Assembly: GCF_900111305.1 (NCBI RefSeq)
Contig: NZ_FOGS01000004.1
Span: forward strand, 230,873 to 294,872
Reading direction: 5' to 3'
DNA from: Vreelandella subterranea
GTDB lineage: Bacteria; Pseudomonadota; Gammaproteobacteria; Pseudomonadales; Halomonadaceae
DNA length: 64,000 nt
The notes below the pieces were generated by a model, which was given only the letters and a program-made list of their open reading frames with translations, had not been told where the DNA came from and ran no database searches. A program made the translations under genes and the position numbers. Position 1 is the stretch's first letter. Every line of letters starts with the position of its first letter. Below are positions 1 to 9,154 of this stretch, in pieces.

Positions 1-429
1 AAGCCAGCCCAGCGCCGCTTTCGATTTATCAAAAAAGTCCCATGTCAACTGTGCCATCATGACCATGACAACGGGCACCACGGCCTGGCCCATGCCGCGA
101 ATCCAGCCAACATCGCGATAACGGCTGAAAATGCTTAACATGGCTATCATGGCAATGATCATGGGTAGAATGATGGCAATAACCGCCGCCGTACAGCCGC
201 TGACGCCGCCCACCCGATAGCCGATGTAGCCCGGCATCTTGGTGGCGATAGGGCCGGGTAGCGTGTTGCCGATCGCCAGTACATCGGCGAATTCTTCATC
301 GGTCAGCCAGTGATGGCGGGTGACGACTTCGGCACGCACCAGGGGAATCATGGCGGGACCGCCACCGAACCCTAACAGGCCAACGCGCAGGAATGCCCAG
401 AACAGTTGCCATGTTGTCGACGACGTCAT
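1..429 (-). CDS. Chromate transporter (CHR family), partial
   Basis: The 5' part of a CHR-family inner-membrane ion transporter, cut by the window edge after 143 codons. The N-terminus carries the family's glycine-rich stretch (GFGGGPAMIP, about residues 19-28) and LPGPIATKMPGYIGY, followed by hydrophobic segments. Family members export chromate or related oxyanions; whether this one does is inference. The ATG at 429 was chosen because no earlier in-frame start was seen. It is divergent from the GntR-type regulator gene at 604, so that regulator may control it. Whether it is a one-domain or two-domain CHR protein cannot be told from the fragment. Confidence 0.85.
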   Translation of the reverse strand, partial: MTSSTTWQLFWAFLRVGLLGFGGGPAMIPLVRAEVVTRHHWLTDEEFADVLAIGNTLPGPIATKMPGYIGYRVGGVSGCTAAVIAIILPMIIAMIAMLSIFSRYRDVGWIRGMGQAVVPVVMVMMAQLTWDFFDKSKAALGWL

Positions 430-603
430 GGACGATGACCCCGCAAGGTCAATGATGAGAAACAGCGCATGGCCGACCCTTGTTTATCGTTTGTCAGTTA
501 AAAAATCGATTATTATGTATAAAATAGAATATAAGCGAGGGCTTCCCAGGGCGTCAACTCCAGCGTTTAGCGGCATGGGCGTCAGGATGAAAAAGGATCT
601 TAT

Positions 604-1272
604 ATGAACCAGCATCTTCAACCGGTTATCAGCACGGCATCCAGCCGTATTTACGAGACGCTACGCCGGGATTTAGTCGGCGGACGCTTTGCTGCGGGCG
701 AGAAATTGGCGATCAACGCGCTCAAGGAGCATTATCACGTTGGCTTGAGCCCGCTGCGTGAGGCGCTCAACAAGCTGGCCGCCTATGGCCTGTTGATTCA
801 GGAGAATCAGCGTGGCTTTAGAGTTCCGACGCTATCGCGCAGCGAGTTGGATGACATTGCCAATATGCGACTCGAGCTCGAGGGCATGGCGTTTGAACGC
901 GCGATCCAGCACGGCGACGACATATGGGAGGCCGAACTGCTGGCCGCCGCCCATCGCCTGAAACGCGCAGATCTATCGCTGGAGAAAGGCGAGGAGTGGG
1001 AGGTGTTACACAGCCAGTTTCACCGCACCCTTGTGGCGCCCTGCGGTTCGGTTTGGCTGCTGCGTTTCATCGAGCAGCTGCATGACCAGTTTGATCGCTA
1101 CCGTCGTCTGGGCCCCAAAATGCCGACGGTAAGACAAACCCTCGATGGACAGCACCACGAACTGGTAGAGCTTGCCCTGCAGCGTGATAGCAAAGCCGCC
1201 CGTGCGCTCATGGACGATCATATCCATAAATCCTATCAGGTGGCCCTCAAGCGTTATCAGGAACACGCCTAG
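604..1272 (+). CDS. GntR family transcriptional regulator, FadR/FCD type
   Basis: A 222-residue DNA-binding regulator. Residues about 12-80 form the GntR winged helix (SSRIYETLRRDLVGGRF, then VGLSPLREALNKLAAYGLL). Residues about 85-215 fit an all-helical FCD ligand domain with its metal/ligand histidines (HSQFHRTL, DGQHHELV, DDHIHKS). Length and layout resemble CsiR/GlaR-like members. The effector is unknown. It is divergent from the chromate transporter across a 174-bp AT-rich gap (430-603) that probably holds both promoters; no clear GntR operator was recognised there. Confidence 0.88.
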   Translation: MNQHLQPVISTASSRIYETLRRDLVGGRFAAGEKLAINALKEHYHVGLSPLREALNKLAAYGLLIQENQRGFRVPTLSRSELDDIANMRLELEGMAFERAIQHGDDIWEAELLAAAHRLKRADLSLEKGEEWEVLHSQFHRTLVAPCGSVWLLRFIEQLHDQFDRYRRLGPKMPTVRQTLDGQHHELVELALQRDSKAARALMDDHIHKSYQVALKRYQEHA

Positions 1273-1350
1273 TGCATATGGCGTGTAGACTGTTGCGCTG
1301 TTGACGATGGAAGGCATCGGCGAGACTACCGAAGGGGACGGGGAGCAGGC

Positions 1351-1914
1351 ATGCAAGACGTAGATAGCACGGTCATCACACAGACCTTGAACTGGTTGAA
1401 CCGCTTTGTTGTGGCCCACGATATCTGCCCGTTTGCCAGCCGCGAGCTGGCGCGGGAGGCGGTTCGCGTTGAAGTGGTACGCTCGAAAAAACTGGAAGTG
1501 GCGCTGGAAGAACTGATGGTGGAGGTGCACTGGCTAGACGAGCACCCGGAGACAGAAACCACGCTGCTGGTGTTTCCCACGCTGTTTAAGAGCTTTAACC
1601 ATTATCTGGATTTTGTTGAGCTCGCCGAAAGCATCCTGATTGACCAGGGATATGAAGGCATCTATCAGCTCGCATCGTTTCATCCGGATTACTGTTTTGA
1701 CGATGCGGATGCCGACGATGCCGCCAACTATACCAATCGCTCCCCCTATCCGATGGTGCATCTGCTGCGTGAAGAGAGCGTCGAAAAGGCGATCGAGTTT
1801 TATGGCGATACCGACGCGATCCCTGAGCGTAATGTGGCTCTGCTGAACGGCATGGGCCTTGAGGCCGTGGAGCAGTTGTGGCAACGCAGCTGCCGCCTTG
1901 ATGATCAGGGTTGA
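1351..1914 (+). CDS. DUF1415 family protein
   Basis: A 187-residue soluble protein matching the conserved DUF1415 family: early TLNWLNRFVVAHDICPFA, central TLLVFPTLFKSFNHYLDF, and an aspartate-rich stretch (DDADADDAANYTNRSPYP) near residue 120. A conserved His-Asp-Ile-Cys-Pro motif lies near residue 25. Function is unknown in the family. It follows the GntR gene by 78 bp on the same strand and may be co-transcribed. Its 3' end overlaps the convergent diguanylate cyclase gene by 10 bp. Confidence 0.82.
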   Translation: MQDVDSTVITQTLNWLNRFVVAHDICPFASRELAREAVRVEVVRSKKLEVALEELMVEVHWLDEHPETETTLLVFPTLFKSFNHYLDFVELAESILIDQGYEGIYQLASFHPDYCFDDADADDAANYTNRSPYPMVHLLREESVEKAIEFYGDTDAIPERNVALLNGMGLEAVEQLWQRSCRLDDQG

Positions 1915-3563
1915 TGAATCACCAGCCGATGTCTGCCCTCCTGCTTGGCAACATACAACGCCGCATCGGCAAACTGCATGACGTCTTCGATGTCATGGCT
2001 GTGCTCTGGCCACCACGCGGCTCCCAGGCTGCAGCTGACGGTCACCGCTGGATGCTCGGGCAACGATATGGGTTGGGAAATGGAGGCAAGCAGGCGCTCG
2101 CTTATCGCCTGGGTCAACGTCGGTAATTGGTCTGCGGGGGCTTTCAAGGCCATGACGAATTCATCACCCCCCCATCGAGCGACGACATCGCTGGCCCGGA
2201 GCACTTCCTGCAAGCGCTTGGCAATGTCGATTAACAGCAGATCACCCGCATGATGACCCAGCTCGTCATTCACTTCCTTAAAGCCGTCCAGGTCAATATA
2301 CACCAGCGCAATACTTTGCTGTTGGCGCTCGGCCTCGGGCAGGGCGTGCGCAAGATATCGATCTAGGAAGGCGCGATTCGGCAAGCCGGTCAGCGGGTCG
2401 CTAGTGGCGATGTCTTCAAGGCGGCGAATGGTGCGGTTTTGGTCGAGCAGGCGTCCGACCATGTTGCGCATTGACGTGGAGAGGCGCATCAATTCCGGCG
2501 AACCTGTTTCCAGAGGAATCTCGTTGGTGGGTTGGCTGGCATCGTGGATAGTGTCTGCGGCGTGAGAAAGACGGGTTAAAGGTGTCGTCAGCCGCGACGC
2601 GACAACCCAGCCAACCACGGCAAACACCATGGCCAGCAGCACGCCGATGCCCATGATCACACGTGTGAGTCGCTCCACGGGAGCAAACGCCTGCTCAACC
2701 GGCTGACGGCTAACCGCCACCCAGCCCAGACCGGGAAAATCCTCGAAGCCTTGGCTGCGGGCCATGCCCGTCACATAGCGCTGGTCATCTGGCCATGTCT
2801 CAATTGCCCATGAGGGCTTGGCGCTGGCCTGTAAATGCAGGTTGGATAGGCCCGGAACAGACTGTCCCAGCATATCGTCGGGCCCGAGCAAGACCGTGCC
2901 ATCGGCTGCCAGCAACAGCATTTCAGTGCCCTGGCGCTGTTGCGCAGGCGAAAACATCGCACGCTGAATGTATTCCGCCCATTCCCAGCTAAGGTGAACG
3001 GCAAGCACACCCAGGAAAGCGCCGTTCTGGCCGGAGACCGGGGTCGCAATATCCACAAACTTTATCGCTTCGCCATAAGGGTTGGGCAATAGCTGCGATA
3101 GCAGCACCGCGTCGTGAACATCCCCTATCCACATGCCGTCTTGGCCGTTTTGAAAGACCGGGCGCTGGGCAATGGAAGTACCTTCCAGGATGCCACCGGT
3201 GGCGGCTTGAACCACACCGTTGGGGTCGATAAAGCCAATCCATGACACGACGTTGTAATTATCCTGAAGCGTTTCTAACTGAGCGCGAAGGGTCTCGTTA
3301 TCGGTGCCGTCGGTCAGGGCTTCAATGCCCAATAACAATTTCACCTCTTTAATACGCGCGTCCATGCTGCGGTCCAGCTTATCGGCCATCTGATAGGCCG
3401 ATTCTGCCGTAGAAGCGCCGATATTGGCTTCCAACTGATCAGCTGACTGTCGAGCAGCGACCCAGCCAAGCAGGACGGTCGTTCCAAATACCAGGGCAAC
3501 AGCGAGTAGCGTAAAGCGTGTACGCAGGGATATCTGGCTTAGTCGCATGGCGTTGTCTGGCAT
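1905..3563 (-). CDS. Diguanylate cyclase with Cache sensor, HAMP and GGDEF domains
   Basis: A 552-residue inner-membrane sensor enzyme predicted to make cyclic di-GMP. One transmembrane helix lies at about residues 14-34, followed by a periplasmic double-Cache-like region to about 290. A second helix at about 298-322 leads into a HAMP linker and a GGDEF domain (about 385-545). The active site RWGGDEFV is intact, and RASD five residues upstream fits the product-inhibition I-site (RxxD). There is no EAL domain. The Cache ligand cannot be inferred. It lies alone on the minus strand, tail to tail with the DUF1415 gene. Confidence 0.93.
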   Translation of the reverse strand: MPDNAMRLSQISLRTRFTLLAVALVFGTTVLLGWVAARQSADQLEANIGASTAESAYQMADKLDRSMDARIKEVKLLLGIEALTDGTDNETLRAQLETLQDNYNVVSWIGFIDPNGVVQAATGGILEGTSIAQRPVFQNGQDGMWIGDVHDAVLLSQLLPNPYGEAIKFVDIATPVSGQNGAFLGVLAVHLSWEWAEYIQRAMFSPAQQRQGTEMLLLAADGTVLLGPDDMLGQSVPGLSNLHLQASAKPSWAIETWPDDQRYVTGMARSQGFEDFPGLGWVAVSRQPVEQAFAPVERLTRVIMGIGVLLAMVFAVVGWVVASRLTTPLTRLSHAADTIHDASQPTNEIPLETGSPELMRLSTSMRNMVGRLLDQNRTIRRLEDIATSDPLTGLPNRAFLDRYLAHALPEAERQQQSIALVYIDLDGFKEVNDELGHHAGDLLLIDIAKRLQEVLRASDVVARWGGDEFVMALKAPADQLPTLTQAISERLLASISQPISLPEHPAVTVSCSLGAAWWPEHSHDIEDVMQFADAALYVAKQEGRHRLVIHQP

Positions 3564-3669
3564 TCAGGTGTCTCGTGGGGCGTAAAAATCGTTAAGAAAT
3601 GCGAGGTGGTATCCAATCACGAAGGATACCGGTGAGCAACCTGCACCAATGCCATTGACGTGGTGGATT

Positions 3670-4176
3670 TTAACGCTGGTGTTCAAGGGTTTTATGCATG
3701 ACGTAGGTATCGACCTCGCCAAGGCGGGCGTGACGGTAAGCGTTAGGCACCGTCCCCACAATGGCAAACCCCAGGCGCTGCCAGAGTGCGACCGCCACCT
3801 CGTTGGTGGAGACAACCGCGTTGAACTGCATGGCGCTGAAACCAAGCTCGCAAGCCAACTGCTGTGAATGCTCGCACATGGCACGGGCGACCCCTTTGCC
3901 ACGCGCGGCGGGGGCCACCATATAACCGCAGTTGCAGACATGGTCACCGGGCCCCGCCGCATTGGCTTTTAAATAGTAGGTACCGAGGAGTGTGCCGGTT
4001 TCATCCTTGACCGCAAAGGTGGCTTGTGGGGCGTTACACCAAAGCTGGTAGGCATCTTCGGCGGTGATATCCGGGTCGATGGCATAGGTTTCCTGGGCCG
4101 CCACAATGTGTTGAAAGGTTGGCCAGAACGCCATGAAATCAGCATGAGACATTGGAGCGTAAGTGAACGCAGACAT
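3670..4176 (-). CDS. GNAT family N-acetyltransferase
   Basis: About 168 residues with the GNAT acetyl-CoA motif APAARGKGVARAMCEH, preceded by the beta strand GYMVAP and followed by the usual NEVAVALWQRLGFAIVGTVPNAY segment. It should acetylate a small molecule or an amino group; the substrate is unknown. The start at 4176 (MSAFTYAP) is preferred because a Shine-Dalgarno-like AGG lies just upstream. A frame open to 4230 would add an unconserved-looking N-terminus. The gene sits between the cyclase and the monooxygenase gene with no clear operon partner. Confidence 0.88.
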   Translation of the reverse strand: MSAFTYAPMSHADFMAFWPTFQHIVAAQETYAIDPDITAEDAYQLWCNAPQATFAVKDETGTLLGTYYLKANAAGPGDHVCNCGYMVAPAARGKGVARAMCEHSQQLACELGFSAMQFNAVVSTNEVAVALWQRLGFAIVGTVPNAYRHARLGEVDTYVMHKTLEHQR

Positions 4177-4252
4177 GGTGCGGTGTACCTGATCGGGTTG
4201 GCTCGGCTGCCATTGGCAGCCGCTATGCAAGACTGACGGCCATTATAGGCGC

Positions 4253-5245
4253 TTATCGAGCTGCCTCGGCAACAATCTGGTAACTTCTTAGCCGGTCCTG
4301 ATGGTCGTAGAAGTCACTGTTGATCATCAACTCGTTGGCCCCTGTGCGTTCCTGGAAGTCGGCAAGCCGGGCTTTGACCGTGTCAGGCCCACCAATGATG
4401 GCTGCGCCCAGAAACTGCTCGACCTGGGCGCGTTCCATGGGGGACCAGTCCAGCTGTTCCACCGGGGGCAGCGAGACCGTTGGCTTGCCGCGGATCAGGT
4501 TGAGAAATTTCTGCTGGGCGGTGGTCGCCAGGTATTCCGCCATGGCGTCGCTTTCCGCGGCAATGACGGGCAACCCGACCGTGGCATAGGGGGCATCCAG
4601 ATGCGCCGAGGGCTGGAAGTTCTCACGATACAGCCGCAAGGCTTCAAACAGATAGCCTGGCGCAAACTGCGCGGCGAAGGCAAAGGGCAGGCCAAGTTTG
4701 GCGGCCAGCTGCGCGCTAAAGCCGCTGGAACCAAGCAGCCAGATGGGCACATGCGTACCCTGGCCGGGCACGGCCCTGACGCGTTGCTGGGGCGAGGCAT
4801 CGCCAAGATAGCCGCGTAGCTCGTCGAGCTGCGCGGGGAAGTCATCAACCCCGGCCCGTGCATGGCGACGCATCGCCTGCATGGTCGCGCCGTCCGAGCC
4901 CGGCGCACGACCAAGGCCCAGGTCGATGCGCCCGGGGTAGAGGGTTTCCAGGGTGCCAAACTGCTCGGCGACCACCAGTGGCGGGTGATTGGGCAACATG
5001 ATGCCCCCACTGCCCACCCGAATACGCGAGGTCTGCCCCGCAATATGGCCAATCAGCACCGCCGTCGCGGCGCTGGCGATGCCCTCGATGTTGTGATGTT
5101 CCGCCAGCCAGTAGCGCTTATACCCCAGTTGTTCGGTGTGTTGGGCAAGGGAAACGCTGTCTTGAAAGGTTTCGGCAGCGCTGCCGCCCTGACGAATCGG
5201 GGCGAGGTCCAGTACGGATAGTGCGGTAGACGCGAGTGCGCTCAT
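4253..5245 (-). CDS. Luciferase-like (LLM class) flavin-dependent oxidoreductase
   Basis: A 330-residue protein with the bacterial-luciferase fold signature of the YhbW/MsnO8 group: [12 protein letters not shown] at the start, RYWLAEHHN near residue 45, [26 protein letters not shown] near 75-97 and [14 protein letters not shown] near 105-118. Family members are FMN-dependent monooxygenases or oxidoreductases of unknown substrate. It stands alone on the minus strand, with a 142-bp gap to the next gene upstream. Confidence 0.9.
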   Translation of the reverse strand: MSALASTALSVLDLAPIRQGGSAAETFQDSVSLAQHTEQLGYKRYWLAEHHNIEGIASAATAVLIGHIAGQTSRIRVGSGGIMLPNHPPLVVAEQFGTLETLYPGRIDLGLGRAPGSDGATMQAMRRHARAGVDDFPAQLDELRGYLGDASPQQRVRAVPGQGTHVPIWLLGSSGFSAQLAAKLGLPFAFAAQFAPGYLFEALRLYRENFQPSAHLDAPYATVGLPVIAAESDAMAEYLATTAQQKFLNLIRGKPTVSLPPVEQLDWSPMERAQVEQFLGAAIIGGPDTVKARLADFQERTGANELMINSDFYDHQDRLRSYQIVAEAAR

Positions 5246-5387
5246 GCATCACCTATAAGGCCGGAAGATGGAGCGTGCCAATGAAATGACGACGTATGGG
5301 CGTCAAGTAAATCATTAGCACGCTTGTTAATTAATGGTTATGCGGCCAGGCTCGATGAATTACAAGGCAGGGTGTCGGCAAACCACG

Positions 5388-6074
5388 TTATTCCATTGGC
5401 GGGGTAGGGCGAATCAGAATTTCGTTGACGTCGACATGGGCAGGCTGCGATAGGGCGTAAATGACCGCATTGGCTATATCGCGGTCTGCCAGCGCATGCT
5501 CGGGCGGTTCGTCAAAGAACGGCGTATCGACCATGCCGGGCTCAATCAGCGTTACCCGCATGCCGGTACCGCGTAGCTCTTCGCGCAGGTTGTAACCGAT
5601 GCCGGTAACGGCCCACTTGGTCGCGCTGTACATTGAGCCTGGAATGGTTGCACGGCCTGCGGCTGAGCCGGTTAACAGCACATGGCCTTTACTGCGTTTG
5701 AGCGCCGGTATGCATGCCTGGAGGGTCAAACCCACACCGTAGACGTTGGTCAAGATCATTTCCTGCCAACGTTCATGGTCGGCGCCGCTGAAGCCGCCCG
5801 GTGAACCACCGCAACCGGCGTTGGCAAAGACGGCATCGATTCGGCCAAAGGTTTCCAGCGCTTCGTCTACCATGGCGCGCTGTTCGTCCATCCGGGTGAC
5901 ATCCAGCTCGCAGGTCAGCACATTTTCCGGGCCTAGCTCCTGGGCAAGGGCGGTGAGCTTGTCGGTCGAGCGGGCGGCCAACACCAGCTTGTAGCCCTCA
6001 CGGGCAGCGGCTCTTGCGGTAGCCGCCCCAATGCCACTGGAGGCCCCGGTAATCAGTAATACGTTTCTTTGCAT
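5388..6074 (-). CDS. SDR family oxidoreductase
   Basis: A 228-residue classical short-chain dehydrogenase. The N-terminal cofactor loop is TGASSGIGAATA, NAG follows near residue 86, and the catalytic set is Ser (LLTGSAAG) and YSATK. The loop and following residues (LVLAARSTDKL) fit NADP use, which is inference. It resembles YdfG-like dehydrogenases acting on small hydroxy acids, but the substrate is not readable from sequence. It lies 100 bp downstream of the nitrate antiterminator gene on the same strand and is probably independent. Confidence 0.92.
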   Translation of the reverse strand: MQRNVLLITGASSGIGAATARAAAREGYKLVLAARSTDKLTALAQELGPENVLTCELDVTRMDEQRAMVDEALETFGRIDAVFANAGCGGSPGGFSGADHERWQEMILTNVYGVGLTLQACIPALKRSKGHVLLTGSAAGRATIPGSMYSATKWAVTGIGYNLREELRGTGMRVTLIEPGMVDTPFFDEPPEHALADRDIANAVIYALSQPAHVDVNEILIRPTPPME

Positions 6075-6173
6075 CCTATGCGCTCCATACGATTAGCCAT
6101 AACATCCTATTTAGCATGGCTAATTGAGCGCGGTTGTGCAAATTGTAAGCCTGCGAATGAAAAAACGGGGGCG

Positions 6174-7436
6174 TTAGTACCCGGCTTCTTTGCGCTTGAG
6201 GATGGTGGATAGGTCGAGAATCGACTGCGCCATGTCCGCCATGCTTTTGCTCTGATTCATTGAGGTGGTGCGCAAAAACCGGTACGCCTCTTCTTCTGTC
6301 ATGTCCTGGTGGGCCATGATCAGGCCTTTCGCCCGTTCGATCAGCTTGCGTTCACGCAGGGCTTTGCGGGTATTTTCCAATTCGTCGCTCAGCCCCTGCA
6401 ATCGGCTTGATTGCGCCTGGGTCAATTCGATCAATGACCGGCCCAGGGGCGAATTAAGCGCATTGGCAGTCAAGTCGCCCAGAGGTTCACCGTTGCTCAA
6501 GGCCAGCAATTGCTCGCAAGGCGCCGGGGAATTACGGCAAGGCTCTGTTTTGGCTTTTTCCAGCGCAACCTTGGCTTGCTGAATCTTGCTATGGCACAGG
6601 GCGGTCAGCTGAGCGTTGAAGGCATCTTCCACGTTTTTAATGCTGTCGATGCGCAGCGTGGTGAGTTCATACCAGGTTTCACCCAGTGAATCCGATGTGT
6701 CTGGATGCGCGGCTCGCTGGCGGGCAATATCGCGCAATTGATGGATGCCCGAGAGCGTGCGCGGCGAGAGTTCCTCCTGCCAATGTTGCTGTGCTTCGGG
6801 AGAAGCGAATTCCTCAAAGGTATCAAAGCAGCGCTGCTGGTCGTTGATCAGTTGGCCAAGCAATGCGCTATGGGCGTCGTCAAAATACCCCTGGGTAAAG
6901 CCAAAGGCGCCGCATGCGCGTTCCTGCCCCGCCAGTTCTTTGCCCTGCATCAAATGGAAAATGGCGACCAGGGCGCGGGTGATATCAGGGTCGATAGCCG
7001 TATCGGCCGCTTCAAAGACAATCGCCAGCAGCCCGCTGGTCAGTTGGTTGAAGGCCTGAGTTGCCGCGTCCGGTGTAATGGCAAAGGTGTCGATGGCGTG
7101 GCGCAGCGTACTGAGTTCGTCCAGCGCTGCCCATACCGTTGCAATCCGACGCAGTAGACGCGCAGCAGCCTGGGGGCGAGCTTCCTGGCTTAATGCCTCG
7201 AGGCGACGACGCATCAGTGCTTCGGCATCCTGGCTATGCTGGCGGTAAGTCGCGCGGCGTTCTTTAAAGCGGGTGCCCTGTGAAACCAGAAAAATCGTCG
7301 ACGCGCCCCGCTCACGCTGCAGCATATGAATGAAGTGGCTGATATCGCCCACAATGTCACACGTTGTCGCCAGATGGGTCAGGTTATCGATATCGCAGCG
7401 TTTGGCGGTTAACAGTAGCTGTTGAGCTGAAGACAT
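6174..7436 (-). CDS. nasR: NIT-ANTAR nitrate-responsive antiterminator (NasR type)
   Basis: A 420-residue cytoplasmic regulator. The N-terminal and central part is an all-helical nitrate/nitrite-sensing NIT domain (typical HMLQRERGASTIFLVSQG near residue 37). The C-terminus is an ANTAR RNA-binding domain (about 345-410, RKLIERAKGLIMAHQDMT and EEAYRFLRTTSM). NasR of Klebsiella binds a two-hairpin RNA when nitrate is present and prevents leader termination. It lies 67 bp downstream of the nitrate transporter gene with a long hairpin between them. A Shine-Dalgarno AAGGAA precedes the ATG. The likely target is the leader at 8936-8973. Confidence 0.9.
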   Translation of the reverse strand: MSSAQQLLLTAKRCDIDNLTHLATTCDIVGDISHFIHMLQRERGASTIFLVSQGTRFKERRATYRQHSQDAEALMRRRLEALSQEARPQAAARLLRRIATVWAALDELSTLRHAIDTFAITPDAATQAFNQLTSGLLAIVFEAADTAIDPDITRALVAIFHLMQGKELAGQERACGAFGFTQGYFDDAHSALLGQLINDQQRCFDTFEEFASPEAQQHWQEELSPRTLSGIHQLRDIARQRAAHPDTSDSLGETWYELTTLRIDSIKNVEDAFNAQLTALCHSKIQQAKVALEKAKTEPCRNSPAPCEQLLALSNGEPLGDLTANALNSPLGRSLIELTQAQSSRLQGLSDELENTRKALRERKLIERAKGLIMAHQDMTEEEAYRFLRTTSMNQSKSMADMAQSILDLSTILKRKEAGY

Positions 7437-7466
7437 AAGACGTTTCCTTTGTGCTCACCGCCATTG

Positions 7467-7494
7467 ATTGCGCACTTCCAGGAAAGTGCGCAAT
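7467..7494 (-). terminator. Perfect 11-bp stem-loop between nitrate transporter and nasR
   Basis: Arms ATTGCGCACTT and AAGTGCGCAAT pair perfectly around a six-base loop. No T tract follows on either strand, so it is more likely a partial terminator, processing site or mRNA-stability element than a full stop. The loop on the minus-strand RNA is UCCUGG, which lacks the A1 and G4 of an ANTAR target. Confidence 0.6.
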
Positions 7495-7503
7495 CGGCGT
7501 CGT

Positions 7504-8856
7504 TTAGCGTAGCGATAGGGCGCCCGCCCCGGTATCGTCGCCTACCGCTTCTCGGTAGGCGGTTGCCTCTTCGGCTTCTTGCGCATCGCTGAAGCGTACC
7601 AGCAGGACGCATGAGGCCAAGGCAAGGACGGCTAGCCCCAGGTAGAAGAGACCTTGCTGGTAGGTCAGGCTTTCACTGCGGAACAGGAAGGCGGCGGAGA
7701 CGGCGCCTACGTTGCCGCCCGCGCCCACAATACCGGCTACCGCGCCCAGGGCTTTTTTATTGATGAAGGGGACCACCCCGTAGGTAGCGCCTTCGGCCAT
7801 CTGCACAAAGAGGCTGAACACCAGCATGATGCCAATCGCCAGGCTCAGTATATGCATCTGTGAGAAAGCGATCAGGGCAATGCCTTCACAAATGAGGGCG
7901 ACCAGTAACCAGCGTACGCGTCCCTTCAAGCCGCCATGCTTGGCAAACAGGTCAGAAAATATTCCCCCCAGTGTACGCGCAAAGATATTCATCAACCCAA
8001 ACAGACCCGCAATCAGGCCAGCGGTGGCAAGCGTCAGGTCAAAATTGTCGAAAAAGTAGATGGCGGCAATGTTGTTGATCGTCAACTCCACCCCAAAACA
8101 AATTCCATACACGACGAACAGCGCCCAAACACGAATATCCTTTGCCGCGACGGTAAAGCTTTGTAGCGCGCCGTTTTCGCCGCTGGCGGGCGGTAGCTCG
8201 CCGCGAGCGCGCAGTTCGTCAAAGTTGCCGTCGGGGGCGTCCTGGGTAAACAGCCAATAGGCAATGCCGGTGAAGAACAGCACAACGCCCGGCACGACCA
8301 TGGCTAGCCGCCAGCCCAGCGCCTCGTTGACCCCCAGCATCAGCATGCCGGCAAAGATCAGTGGCATGACGATCTGGGTCGTGCCACCGCCCAGGTTCCC
8401 CCAGCCTGCACTGGTGGCGTTGGCGGTACCCACGACGTTGGGCGCAAACATGATGGACGTATGGTACTGGGTGATAACAAATGACGCGCCGATGGCGCCG
8501 ATAGCCAGGCGCGCAAGAAGGAAGGTTTCAAAGCTGTCGGCCAGGCCAATGCCCATTACCGGGATGGAGCCGAACAGCAACAAGCCGGAATAGGTCTTGC
8601 GCGGCCCCAGGCGGTCGCACAATACACCGATCACCAGGCGGACAATGACGGTGATGGCAACCGAGGCGATGATGGTGTTGCCGATCTGGGTCTGGGTAAG
8701 GGCGAGGTCTTCACGTACCACCGCCATGAGTGGCGCAATGCCAAACCAGCCAAAAAAACAGAGATGGAAGGCAAACCACGAAAAATGGAAGGCGCGCATT
8801 TGCGGCGTAGAGAAATTGAGCAACCGAATACGGTTGGCTTTGTTGCGAATATCCAT
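7504..8856 (-). CDS. MFS nitrate/nitrite transporter (NNP family, NasA/NarK-like)
   Basis: A 450-residue, about 12-helix inner-membrane transporter. Family signatures include FGIAPLMAVVREDL in helix 1-2, the MFS loop GVLCDRLGPRK near residue 80, and the nitrate signature AGWGNLGGG near 150 together with a later GAGGNVGAV. It is expected to import nitrate for assimilation, inferred from its partner nasR. The start at 8856 has GAGG upstream. Upstream lie a sigma-54-like promoter and a structured leader. The nitrate reductase genes are not in the window. Confidence 0.92.
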   Translation of the reverse strand: MDIRNKANRIRLLNFSTPQMRAFHFSWFAFHLCFFGWFGIAPLMAVVREDLALTQTQIGNTIIASVAITVIVRLVIGVLCDRLGPRKTYSGLLLFGSIPVMGIGLADSFETFLLARLAIGAIGASFVITQYHTSIMFAPNVVGTANATSAGWGNLGGGTTQIVMPLIFAGMLMLGVNEALGWRLAMVVPGVVLFFTGIAYWLFTQDAPDGNFDELRARGELPPASGENGALQSFTVAAKDIRVWALFVVYGICFGVELTINNIAAIYFFDNFDLTLATAGLIAGLFGLMNIFARTLGGIFSDLFAKHGGLKGRVRWLLVALICEGIALIAFSQMHILSLAIGIMLVFSLFVQMAEGATYGVVPFINKKALGAVAGIVGAGGNVGAVSAAFLFRSESLTYQQGLFYLGLAVLALASCVLLVRFSDAQEAEEATAYREAVGDDTGAGALSLR

Positions 8857-8935
8857 GGGATGGCCTCACGGGTTCTTTTACGAGTTCAATACCCTGCGCG
8901 TGAAGCACGCAGCGTCATCGGTTTACGAGAACATG

Positions 8936-8973
8936 CCTTCTTCATTGAAGGTCAGGTTCGACGCACTCGTACC
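8936..8973 (-). promoter_or_regulatory. Candidate ANTAR-binding two-hairpin leader RNA
   Basis: On the minus-strand transcript two hairpins lie three bases apart. The first (8955-8973) pairs GGU-A-CGA with UCG-A-ACC around a short loop. The second (8936-8951) pairs CCUUC with GAAGG around the hexaloop AAUGAA. Known ANTAR targets are paired hairpins with hexaloops having A at position 1 and G at position 4; the second hairpin fits exactly. The first fits less well, with a 5- or 7-base loop. A third hairpin (8894-8912) lies before the start codon but lacks a U tract. Confidence 0.6.
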
Positions 8974-9015
8974 CGATTGGGCCTGGTCCACGCCTACCAC
9001 CACTGCCTGGAATTA

Positions 9016-9031
9016 TGCAAAGTGGTTGCCA
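9016..9031 (-). promoter_or_regulatory. Sigma-54-type promoter for the nitrate transporter
   Basis: The minus strand reads TGGCAACCACTTTGCA, with GG and GC separated by exactly 10 bases, as in the sigma-54 consensus TGGCACG-N4-TTGCA (10 of 12 defined positions). It would start a leader of about 150 bases ahead of the start codon at 8856. Assimilatory nitrate operons are classically Ntr/sigma-54 dependent. No NtrC site was identified. Confidence 0.6.
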
Positions 9032-9154
9032 TGGCTGTGTTTTTTTATATTAATCAGTGAATTATCGTTTTTGGAGTAACGACTGAGGGACAGGCTTGGA
9101 AGATAACGGTCGCGCTAATGCTGCATTATTGGGCATCAGTGCACCGGATTTGGC

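Noticed and set aside
320..607. Possible small gene ahead of the GntR gene
   Set aside because: It overlaps the start of the chromate transporter gene and the AT-rich promoter gap, and its translation shows no family features.
7467..7494. Hairpin before nasR as a second ANTAR target
   Set aside because: It is a single hairpin with loop UCCUGG, lacking A1 and G4.
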